Of a DNA stretch of 43,275 bases, positions 16,405 through 23,852 are shown one piece after another (positions within the stretch are counted from its first letter, which is position 1; each line of letters starts with the position of its first letter). The DNA lies in contig JBHHYS010000008.1 in assembly GCA_046757645.1 (NCBI GenBank), positions 1-43,275 on the forward strand, written 5' to 3'. The translations under genes were made by a program, and so were the position numbers. This DNA comes from JBHHYS01 sp046757645. GTDB lineage: Bacteria; Acidobacteriota; Terriglobia; Acidiferrales; 2-02-FULL-67-57. The notes beneath the pieces were generated by a model that saw only the letters and a list, made by a program, of their open reading frames with translations, made no database searches and was not told the DNA's origin.

Positions 16405-17130
16405 TCAGGCGACAATAGCCTTGAGCTTGGCTGGGTGGAGAAGGGTGATTACCGTGCCCCGGGTTCGAATCAGGCCTTTGCGGCGAAACTCACTCAGCAG
16501 CCGTGTCACGGTTTCACGCGAGCTGCCGATGAGCTCTGCGATCTCCTCGTGGGTCAACGGAAGCTGGAAGCGCACGCCGGGCGACGCTGGCTCAGCCTCG
16601 CGGCTGGCCCACTCGAGCAACAGGCCAACCAGTTTGGCGCGGGCTGAAGGAGCCAAGGCGATGCGGGCTACCTGATGGTAGGCGCGGCGGAGCTCCATGC
16701 TCAGGTGCTGGGCTACCCGCACCGATACCTCACCATAGGTCTGCAAGAAACGCAGGAAATCATCTCGGGGCAGGAAGTTGACCTGGGCGGGCTCCAGGGT
16801 CTCGGCACTGACCTCGTAGGCGGCATTCGACATCACTGCACTCAGCCCTAGAACTTCGCCCGCCCCCGCCACCCCCACGATTACCGAACGACCATGGGGG
16901 GACGAAGCCGTTAGCTTGGCCTTACCCGAACAAAGGATAAACAGTCCCCGGCAGGGCTGCCCTTCCACGAACAACACCGCTCCCTTGGGGTACAGGCTGG
17001 TTTGGCGGATGGCGTTCAGCGCCGGCAGCGCCTCTGCCGCCAATTGGCAGAAGAGACTCTCCTCCCGCACCGGGCAGGCGAGACAGCTCTGGATGACTTC
17101 CAGGCCGTAAGGAGCTCGACTTTTCTCCAT
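16405..17130 (-). CDS. Crp/Fnr-family transcriptional regulator with N-terminal cysteine cluster
   Basis: The 241-residue protein has a cyclic-nucleotide-type beta-roll (about residues 40-125), a dimerisation helix, and a C-terminal winged helix with the recognition segment THEEIAELIGSSRETVTRLL (193-212). This resembles Crp/FNR E-x-x-S-R helices. Three N-terminal cysteines, C16, C19 and C28 (CLACP then FCQL), with further C60 and C67, recall the four-cysteine [4Fe-4S] site of FNR, though the spacing differs from E. coli FNR. An oxygen or redox sensor is therefore likely. The ATG at 17130 is 12 bases from a good promoter. The gene precedes the Rrf2 gene and the oxidase operon, suggesting respiratory control. 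Confidence 0.9.
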   Translation of the reverse strand: MEKSRAPYGLEVIQSCLACPVREESLFCQLAAEALPALNAIRQTSLYPKGAVLFVEGQPCRGLFILCSGKAKLTASSPHGRSVIVGVAGAGEVLGLSAVMSNAAYEVSAETLEPAQVNFLPRDDFLRFLQTYGEVSVRVAQHLSMELRRAYHQVARIALAPSARAKLVGLLLEWASREAEPASPGVRFQLPLTHEEIAELIGSSRETVTRLLSEFRRKGLIRTRGTVITLLHPAKLKAIVA

Positions 17131-17142
17131 GGGAGCCTTCAG

Positions 17143-17171
17143 AGTATGAGCTTCCTACCGGCAGCGTGCAA
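17143..17171 (-). promoter_or_regulatory. Candidate promoter of the Crp/Fnr gene
   Basis: On the minus strand TTGCAC (17166-17171) is separated by 17 bases from CATACT (17143-17148). The predicted start point lies only a few bases before the ATG at 17130. The remainder of the gap up to 17396 holds no gene that I can support. Confidence 0.42.
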
Positions 17172-17396
17172 CCCAGACAAGGTGTAGCGCCACCCTTCAG
17201 CAGGAGTTTGGTTACCGAGTGGTACTCTGGCAGCTATCCGAGCTCATCCGGCCTTGAGCGCATCGGCGGAGAAACTAGAATTAATTGATCCCATCGCACT
17301 TACCGGGGATGGCGATTCAGCCGAGACCTCCTCCCCTGGTTAGGCATCCGCCAGCGTGCGGTGGGCTATTCCGATTAGGTGTGCTCTTCCCGGCAC

Positions 17397-19082
17397 TTAG
17401 CGACACACCGCCCCCAATGTGGCCGAGGAAACCAAGCGCGCGTATTTGGCGAGCGCACCCCCAGGATAGCGGGGAGCCGGTGGCTTCCAACCAGCCAGCC
17501 GCTGGGCGAGTTCCTTCTCCGAGAGCTCGACCTCGAGCCGGCGGTCGGTGGCCGCCACGATGACTATATCGCCGTCCTGGAGGACTGCGATGGGCCCACC
17601 AAGCGCAGCCTCGGGTGCCACATGCCCCACCATCAAGCCATGGGTGGCCCCAGAGAAGCGCCCGTCCGTAACCAGGGCTACCTGCTCGCCGAGGCCACGG
17701 CCCTGCAGGGCGGCCGTCACCGACAAGAGCTCGCGCATCCCGGGCCCGCCTTTGGGCCCCTCATAGCGAATCACTACTACATCGCCTGGTTTGATCTGGT
17801 TCTTCTGCACCGCCTGGAACGCATCCTCCTCCAGATCGAAGACCCGAGCCGGGCCCCGATGCCGCCGCTGCTCAGGCTTGAGGCCTGCAACTTTGACCAC
17901 GGCGCCTTCGGGAGCCAGGTTTCCCTTCAAAATGATCAACGTCCCGCTGGGATGAAGGGGCGAGGAGACCGGTCGCACAACCTCCTGGTCGGCCGGCAAT
18001 GTCACCCCAGCTAGATTTTCGGCCACCGTCTTTCCGGTTACGGTTAGCGGGTTCGCGTGAAGCAGGCCGGCTTCGAGCAAACACTTCATCATCACCGGCA
18101 CACCTCCGACCTGGTGGAGATCGGCCATTACGTAGCGTCCCCCGGGACGCAAGTCGGCGATATGCGGAGTTCGCTCGCTGATGCGATTGAAAGCCTCAAG
18201 CGTCAAAGGAACTCCGGCCTCATGGGCGATGGCAAGCAGATGAAGTACCGAGTTTGTGGAGCCGCCCGAGGCGACCGAGACGGCGATAGCATTCTCAAAC
18301 GCCTCTACACTCAAGATGTCGCGCGGCCGAATGCCTTTGTGCAGCAACTGCAATGCGGTTTCGCCGGTCTGGCGACAAAGTTGAGGTCGCTCCTCGCTGA
18401 CCGCGGGCACAGACGCACTGCCCGGCAAGGACATACCCAGAGCTTCAATGACGGCTGCCATGGTGTTGGCGGTGAAAAAGCCGGCGCAGGCACCCTCGCC
18501 CGGGCAGGCGTGACACTCGAGTTGCCGGACAGCCTCTTCCGACATTCGCCCGGCGGCGTGCGCCCCCACCGCTTCAAAGACATCCTGGATGGTTACATCC
18601 TGGTTCTCAAATCTCCCCGGCAGGATGGCGCCACCGTAGAGAAAGATCCCGGGAATGTTCAAGCGGACCAAAGCGATCAGCATGCCGGGAAGGCTCTTGT
18701 CGCATCCTGCGATCGCTACCAGACCATCAAAACGCTCGGCGAGGGCGGTCAACTCAACCGAGTCAGCAATCACTTCCCGGGTCACCAGCGAGGCCCGCAT
18801 GCCCTCGTGTCCCATGGAGACCACGTCGCTGACTGCAATGGTGGTAAATTCGATCGGTGTTCCGGCCGCCGTCCTCACTCCCTCCTTGACCCTTTCGGCG
18901 AGACGGCGGAGATGGATGTTGCACGGCGTCACCTCGTTCCACGAGCTGGCCACCCCAATCATGGGCTGCGCGAGCTGCTGGTCGTCCAGGCCCATAGCCC
19001 TGAACATTGCTCGGTGCGGCGCTTTCTCAATTCCGTCGGTTACATCTCGACTTCGGTGCTTCAAATCTTGGCTGCTTTGCAT
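17397..19082 (-). CDS. ilvD: IlvD/Edd-family dehydratase (dihydroxy-acid dehydratase-like)
   Basis: The family removes water from 2,3-dihydroxy acids. IlvD makes the 2-keto acid precursors of valine and isoleucine, and relatives act on sugar acids. The 561-residue product has the cluster cysteines C54 (TPCNIH), C127 (AGCDKSLPG) and C199 (GACAGFFTANTM), and the C-terminal DGRFSGATHG motif. The N-terminus (SRDVTDGIEKAPHRAMFRAM) looks like canonical IlvD rather than the longer pentonate dehydratases. The ATG at 19082 has GGAGG five bases upstream. It closes a ten-gene same-strand array containing keto-deoxy sugar acid enzymes, so a sugar-acid dehydratase role, alone or in addition, must be considered. 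A 231-base gap separates it from the upstream gene. Confidence 0.92.
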   Translation of the reverse strand: MQSSQDLKHRSRDVTDGIEKAPHRAMFRAMGLDDQQLAQPMIGVASSWNEVTPCNIHLRRLAERVKEGVRTAAGTPIEFTTIAVSDVVSMGHEGMRASLVTREVIADSVELTALAERFDGLVAIAGCDKSLPGMLIALVRLNIPGIFLYGGAILPGRFENQDVTIQDVFEAVGAHAAGRMSEEAVRQLECHACPGEGACAGFFTANTMAAVIEALGMSLPGSASVPAVSEERPQLCRQTGETALQLLHKGIRPRDILSVEAFENAIAVSVASGGSTNSVLHLLAIAHEAGVPLTLEAFNRISERTPHIADLRPGGRYVMADLHQVGGVPVMMKCLLEAGLLHANPLTVTGKTVAENLAGVTLPADQEVVRPVSSPLHPSGTLIILKGNLAPEGAVVKVAGLKPEQRRHRGPARVFDLEEDAFQAVQKNQIKPGDVVVIRYEGPKGGPGMRELLSVTAALQGRGLGEQVALVTDGRFSGATHGLMVGHVAPEAALGGPIAVLQDGDIVIVAATDRRLEVELSEKELAQRLAGWKPPAPRYPGGALAKYARLVSSATLGAVCR

Positions 19083-19313
19083 ACTGTCCTCCGGTGAGCC
19101 CGAACCTGGGATGGTGTCCGCTTAGGTTCTGCGCCGAGCCGGTAAACCGCTGGCGCAAGGCACTGCCCGCCTTCTAGGATGCCAAAGTGAAAAAGAACCC
19201 TGAACACCGGAGGAGTGCGCTCTACCCCCACCACGCCGCCACACCTTCGCGTTCGAGGTCGAGAGAGGGAAAATCTTGCCGGTGGGAGATAAGGGCACGG
19301 TTCGTGGGAGTCC

Positions 19314-20210
19314 CTAAAGCAAGCGAGCGACTTCACGGTAAAGCCGTTTCAAGTGTCTGAGATCGTGCGAATCCAGGTCGACTCGAGGCCGCCGGCAATA
19401 GTCGGAGGCGATGATCCCGCGCCAGGCAAGAATAGTTTTTTCTGTGCGGATGCTCATCTCGAGCGATTGCATCATAAAATTGACTAAGGGAAGCAGGCGG
19501 GCGTGAAGAGAGAAGGCAGCATCCCCTTCGCCCCGCTGGATGTGGTCGTAGATTTTCACGTAGATTTCCGAAAGCGAACCTCCGGGCATGCAGCCCACGG
19601 CACCTCGGGCGAAAGCATCCGGCATTTGCAAGCCCGCATAGCCGACAAATGTCTTAATGCCACCCCTGGATTCCGCAACCAGCTTGCTGATCATCGGTCC
19701 GGGCGGCATGGCGTCCACTTTCACATAGCGCAGGTTCGGGCATTCATCCGTCAAGCGGACAAGTGTTGAGGGCGAAAGGCTGATCCCGGTTTGCTGCGGC
19801 GAGTACTGAGCGACCACGGGGATTCGCACCGCCTTCGCGATTTCCCGCAAATGGTAGGAAATTGCATCCGCTCCCGGTGCGAGAAAGAATGGAGGCATCA
19901 CCATCAGGGCATCGGCACCCGCCGCTTCCGCTTCCCGCGCCCGTTCCCGGGCAATTTCAATCGCGTGGTCGGTGATGGAGACAATCCGTACCGTCTTGTG
20001 CTCGGCCTGCGCCAACAAGACTTGTCTGATTCGGCCACGTTCCTCATCGGTGAGCTTGTAGTACTCCCCCGCCAGGCCAAACAGGGTGATGCCATGAACG
20101 CCACAGCCCACGAGGAAATCGATCAGCTTGGTCAGGCTCGGCTCGTCGAGAGCACCGTCCTCGCGGAAAGGCGCAGCCAGAATGGGACAAATTCCCTTCA
20201 GTTCCAGCAT
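19314..20210 (-). CDS. DapA/N-acetylneuraminate lyase-family aldolase or dehydratase
   Basis: This is a class I (Schiff-base) TIM-barrel enzyme of 298 residues. The family includes dihydrodipicolinate synthase, 2-keto-3-deoxygluconate aldolase, sialic acid lyase and sugar-acid dehydratases. K164 (in YVKVD) is the expected imine-forming lysine, and Y136 (in QYSP) the catalytic tyrosine. The substrate loop reads GLAGEY (45-50), where DapA has G-T-T/S-G-E, so it is unlikely to be the lysine-pathway enzyme. Neighbouring kinase and aldolase genes point to a 2-keto-3-deoxy acid substrate. The ATG at 20210 lies 33 bases after the preceding kinase gene in the transcript. The exact reaction is open. 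Confidence 0.85.
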   Translation of the reverse strand: MLELKGICPILAAPFREDGALDEPSLTKLIDFLVGCGVHGITLFGLAGEYYKLTDEERGRIRQVLLAQAEHKTVRIVSITDHAIEIARERAREAEAAGADALMVMPPFFLAPGADAISYHLREIAKAVRIPVVAQYSPQQTGISLSPSTLVRLTDECPNLRYVKVDAMPPGPMISKLVAESRGGIKTFVGYAGLQMPDAFARGAVGCMPGGSLSEIYVKIYDHIQRGEGDAAFSLHARLLPLVNFMMQSLEMSIRTEKTILAWRGIIASDYCRRPRVDLDSHDLRHLKRLYREVARLL

Positions 20211-20243
20211 GTCCTGCGCCCTGTCTGGACTCTTGCTAGGCTC

Positions 20244-21299
20244 TTACGAAGAAGCCTTCGCCGCTCCCCTGCTGGCTCGCACCGAGTGGGAGAATAGCTG
20301 GAATACCTGGCTTGAAAAAACCACCTCGCGCAAGCCTCTGAGAAACGCTTTCTCTGTTTGTGCCGGAGTGAGAAACTGAGTCCGCCGCCCGTGCAGCTCC
20401 AGCATCAGCTTCCAGGCGCGTTGGAGAAGAGGGTGCCCGCTGAGCACGACCCGAAGCCGCTTGGTGCCGAGCAATCCCTGGCGCCGGAAGGCACGAACCT
20501 CGCTCGTCAGTATGGCCCCCAGCAGAAAGCTATACAGTTGTGCGGGGGTGTAGCGCCGATTCTCACCGAGCAGGCGGATCGAGAATAGGGCCCGCAACAG
20601 GCCGCGGCGTTGCGTACATTCCATTCCCCGCCGAAAGAAGCCGTGGTCCAGAGCCACGTCGCCCACGTTCGCCAATTGGCTGGCGAGAATCGTCTGGGAG
20701 CGCAGCGCCTGCAGACTTTCTCCGCCCAGCGTGGTCGTGGAACGCACAATGCAACCGTAGCGGTCGACCATAATAGCCTTGGTATGCGAGCCGAGATGAA
20801 AGTAGAGGAGCGGGCCGCGCCAGCGGCCATCGGTCATCAACCCGACGATCTCGGTCTCCTCGCCGCGGATGAGGTCCGCTTGCCCCAGGTCGTCCACACT
20901 GTAGGGACCTGAGCCAATCCGCACACCGGGAACAAAGAAAAACGGAAGGGGGCAAATCGCGGGAAACCTCTTCATCCGAACATGCTTTGACAATTCTTCT
21001 TTCCCCGCCGGAGCCACCACGTGAGGTATTTCCAGCAGACCCAAGCCCGAGGTGATCATCCCGGCCGCGAGTATGAACTCCGGTCGGCCGGCCGCGTGAT
21101 TCACAAATGGAGCCAGCGCTTGTCTCAGACTCTGGCTCAGCTGCTTGCGGTTGCCGCTAATCGCACTATTCCGCACACCCACGGCCAGTTGGGTGCGCTG
21201 GCGCACAGCCGACCCTTCCGCCAGCCACAGTTTGGTCTTTGTGGTTCCGGTATCAATCGCTACGAAAGTCACGTTGGTTGACAACAACAACCCAGCCAA
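20244..21299 (-). CDS. dgoK: 2-keto-3-deoxygalactonokinase-like sugar acid kinase
   Basis: DgoK phosphorylates 2-keto-3-deoxygalactonate in the De Ley-Doudoroff pathway. The protein of up to 351 residues has the ASKHA phosphate-1 motif AIDTGTTKTKLWL near the N-terminus. It also has the DgoK-type AAGMITSGLGLLEIPHVVAPAG segment (shown here in part) and the RGEETEIVGLM motif. The start is uncertain. The frame opens with a TTG at 21299, directly after the TGA of the aldolase gene (reading TGATTG), which allows reinitiation. A GTG at 21272 just before TFVAIDTG is an alternative; neither has a good ribosome site. Specificity (galactonate, gluconate or another keto-deoxy acid) cannot be fixed from sequence. 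Confidence 0.85.
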   Translation of the reverse strand: MAGLLLSTNVTFVAIDTGTTKTKLWLAEGSAVRQRTQLAVGVRNSAISGNRKQLSQSLRQALAPFVNHAAGRPEFILAAGMITSGLGLLEIPHVVAPAGKEELSKHVRMKRFPAICPLPFFFVPGVRIGSGPYSVDDLGQADLIRGEETEIVGLMTDGRWRGPLLYFHLGSHTKAIMVDRYGCIVRSTTTLGGESLQALRSQTILASQLANVGDVALDHGFFRRGMECTQRRGLLRALFSIRLLGENRRYTPAQLYSFLLGAILTSEVRAFRRQGLLGTKRLRVVLSGHPLLQRAWKLMLELHGRRTQFLTPAQTEKAFLRGLREVVFSSQVFQLFSHSVRASRGAAKASS

Positions 21300-21947
21300 T
21301 CAGCGAGCTTGGGGAATGCTCAGCGTGCTGATTTTTTCCACGAAACTTTGAGCGCGCCGGGTGATTTCTTCGTAGTCTTCCCGATCAATAAGCTCCCCAC
21401 TCACGATCTCTTGGCCCACCCCAACTGCCACCGCGCCAGCGCGAAAGTATTCTTCCAGGGTGTCCACACTGACTCCGCCAGCCGGCACCAGCCTCAACTC
21501 CTCGCAAGGAGCCAGAATCTCTCTGACGTATTGCGGCCCGCCCAGCCAGCCGGGGAAAATCTTGACAAAGTGGGCGCCGGCGTAATGCAGATGGTAGATT
21601 TCCGTGGGGGTGAACCCACCCGGAATCGCCACCACGCCCCGCTTGCGACAAAGGGGAAGAAAGAAAGACTGCGCGATGGGTGAGAACAGGAACTGCGCCC
21701 CCGCATCAATCGCTGCCTCCGCCAAGCCTTCTTCCACGGCGGTACCGGCGCCGAGACAGAAGTCGTAGTCCCTCAATCGGGAAACTTCTTCCAGCGCCTG
21801 GGGAGAATTGAGCGCGACTTCCACGACCCGCACCCCACCGCGCCGGAGGGCGCGGGCCACCGGGTCCAGTGCGGTGCGAGGTACGCCGCGCAATACCACG
21901 ATCAGTCCCGCGTTGGCGATTGCTTGGGCCGCGTGGGGATCACCCAT
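21300..21947 (-). CDS. eda: KDPG/KDPGal-type aldolase
   Basis: The enzyme cleaves 2-keto-3-deoxy-6-phospho-sugar acids to pyruvate and glyceraldehyde 3-phosphate. The 215-residue product matches the family size and carries the Schiff-base lysine K129 in FVKIFPG, the catalytic glutamate E43 in VVEVALNSP, and R20 in VVLRG. Other motifs are GAGTAVEE and IPGGFTPTEI. It could be Eda (KDPG) or DgoA (KDPGal); the neighbouring DgoK-type kinase favours the galactonate version. The ATG at 21947 has GGGAGGAG upstream. Its stop codon abuts the next gene, indicating tight coupling with the kinase that makes its substrate. It follows hyuB after 87 bases. Confidence 0.92.
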   Translation of the reverse strand: MGDPHAAQAIANAGLIVVLRGVPRTALDPVARALRRGGVRVVEVALNSPQALEEVSRLRDYDFCLGAGTAVEEGLAEAAIDAGAQFLFSPIAQSFFLPLCRKRGVVAIPGGFTPTEIYHLHYAGAHFVKIFPGWLGGPQYVREILAPCEELRLVPAGGVSVDTLEEYFRAGAVAVGVGQEIVSGELIDREDYEEITRRAQSFVEKISTLSIPQAR

Positions 21948-22034
21948 GGGCTCCTCCCTTTGGCTCTCGGCCAGGCTTGATCCGCTTTGAGGCGCAGGCT
22001 ATGGTCAAGCTGCTTGCCACCCTTCCGGTTGCGA

Positions 22035-23828
22035 TCAAACCTTCCTCCGAGCGCGGGGGCTCAAGGTGCGGCCCCGCTGCTGGCGATAGGCTTGCGTCGC
22101 TTTCCGATTGACGATGGGGTTCCCCATTTCGTCCGGCTCAATAATCACCCCATAAAACTCTCTGGCCTTTTCCGGTGTAAGGATTTGGTTGAGAACTTCC
22201 CACCGCACGCGCTCCGGGTCGCGCTCCAGCGGGTCGCCGTACCCGGCACCCCCCGCTGTCCGGCAACTGACCACGTCACCACTTTGCAGCGGCCCGAAGT
22301 ACGAGACGCGCTCCGTGAGAACCTCTTCCCGGTCCGTCTGCGGCCGGACCCACAGACGGTTGATGCCCCCGTCATGCCCGCCCTGGAGTCCATGGGGCCG
22401 GCAGAGGGTTTGCTCGTTGGCGAGCTGGAGGTAAACGTGGTCCGCCATGATCCGATAGTCACGGATGGTCCCCAAGCCGCCGCGGAACTCCCCGATGCCG
22501 TATTCTTCCGTATGGATCTGGTAGCGTTCAATGCGAAGCGGATAACGGGTCTCCGCAACCTCGATGGGGATATTGGGAGCGTCGCCGTCGCCGTGGAAGA
22601 TCAGTCCGTCGGCCCCGTCATCGAAAGGCAGCGCGCCTCCACCGCCGCACACGGGATCGATATAGATGAACGGCTTGCCGAACCGCGGGTCGCTGCGGTA
22701 CAAATTTGCTCCGAACAGCATATACTCGCCCGCCGGGCAGCGACCCGGGACGGCATGGGAAAGCGCCTCGCTTACCAGGTCGATGATTAGCAGAGCCGCG
22801 TAACCGTAGGAGTCACACGGGGCGGGCCAGGAAGGATGGGTAATCGTGTGCTCGGGGGACACAACCTTCAAGGGACGGCTGTGACCGGCGTTCGAAGGCT
22901 CGTGGGGCACGGTGACCGACTTGAAAGCGATTTCAGCCGCGGCTCGGGCGGCGGGGAGAGGGATGTTAATCGGGCCCGCGGCGGTCTCGTCGGTGCCGGT
23001 GAAGTCGATGGTCATTTCATCGCCTTCAATCCGAACTGTTACTTTGATTTTGCGGCGGCGGTTTTTGAGCACCCCATCATGATCCAGACAGCTTTCGGCA
23101 CTCCATTCCCCATCCGGCATTTGGCTGATCATACGTCGCACCAACGCCTCCGACTGGTCGCAGACCAGCTCCATGGCCTCCCGCACCGTATCGGCGCCGT
23201 ACTTATCGCACACCGCCACGTAGCGGTTACTCCCCGTCCGGCAGGCTGCGATCTGGCCTCCCAGATCGCCTTTCACTAAGCGGGGAAACCGCGTGTTGGC
23301 GAGAATGTAGTCCATCAGCGCTTGGTTGACTCGGCCCTCCTCCGACAGCTTCAGGTGCGGAAAAAGCATGCCCTCCTGATGCACGTCAGTCGAGTCCGGA
23401 CACCAGCCGCCGGGTGACTTCCCGCCGACGTCCGCCCAGTGGGCCATGTTGATCGAAAAGGCTTCCAACTTCCCTTTGTAGAAAACAGGCATGTAAATAG
23501 CGGTATCCGAAATATGCGTGCCGGTGGTGTAAGGATCATTGGCAATGATGATGTCCCTTGGCTTGAACCCTTCGGGGCCGAACTTCTTTAGGCCGTTCTG
23601 AATGGTGGCGGGAAGACCGGCGAGGAACAGAGGCAAGGAAGTGCCCTCGGCCAGCCTCTCACCCTGGGCGGAGAGAAGCCCCACGGCAAAGTCTTGCACC
23701 TCATAGATCAGCGGATTGTGCGCCGTTTTCACCAGCGCCAGGCGCATCTCTTCTGCGGCGGAGATCAGGGCGTTGCGAATCACCTGAATGGTGATGGGAT
23801 CTACGTAGGTCTTGACGTGTTCTCCCAC
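22035..23828 (-). CDS. hyuB: Hydantoinase B/oxoprolinase-family subunit
   Basis: HyuB pairs with HyuA in ATP-dependent hydrolysis of cyclic amides such as N-methylhydantoin or 5-oxoproline; distant relatives are acetone carboxylase subunits. The 597-residue product has family features: an N-terminal DPITIQVIRNALISAAEEM segment, ANDPYTTGTHISD, the SINMAHWADVGGKSPGG region, and a glycine-rich C-terminal part with RGGLGTIRDY and TAGGAGYGDP. The start is GTG at 23828, with a GGAG ten bases upstream. It begins 24 bases after the hyuA stop, consistent with co-translation as a complex. Position inside a sugar-acid gene set is unusual for this pair; the substrate is unknown. Confidence 0.93.
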   Translation of the reverse strand: MGEHVKTYVDPITIQVIRNALISAAEEMRLALVKTAHNPLIYEVQDFAVGLLSAQGERLAEGTSLPLFLAGLPATIQNGLKKFGPEGFKPRDIIIANDPYTTGTHISDTAIYMPVFYKGKLEAFSINMAHWADVGGKSPGGWCPDSTDVHQEGMLFPHLKLSEEGRVNQALMDYILANTRFPRLVKGDLGGQIAACRTGSNRYVAVCDKYGADTVREAMELVCDQSEALVRRMISQMPDGEWSAESCLDHDGVLKNRRRKIKVTVRIEGDEMTIDFTGTDETAAGPINIPLPAARAAAEIAFKSVTVPHEPSNAGHSRPLKVVSPEHTITHPSWPAPCDSYGYAALLIIDLVSEALSHAVPGRCPAGEYMLFGANLYRSDPRFGKPFIYIDPVCGGGGALPFDDGADGLIFHGDGDAPNIPIEVAETRYPLRIERYQIHTEEYGIGEFRGGLGTIRDYRIMADHVYLQLANEQTLCRPHGLQGGHDGGINRLWVRPQTDREEVLTERVSYFGPLQSGDVVSCRTAGGAGYGDPLERDPERVRWEVLNQILTPEKAREFYGVIIEPDEMGNPIVNRKATQAYRQQRGRTLSPRARRKV

Positions 23829-23852
23829 AATCGCTTCTCCGGTGTCGGCCCC

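Noticed and set aside
18057..19097. 346-codon antisense frame over ilvD
   Set aside because: Shadow of a well-conserved gene; no recognisable motif or ribosome site. The same applies to antisense frames at 13289-14122, 27087-28334 and 34681-35748.
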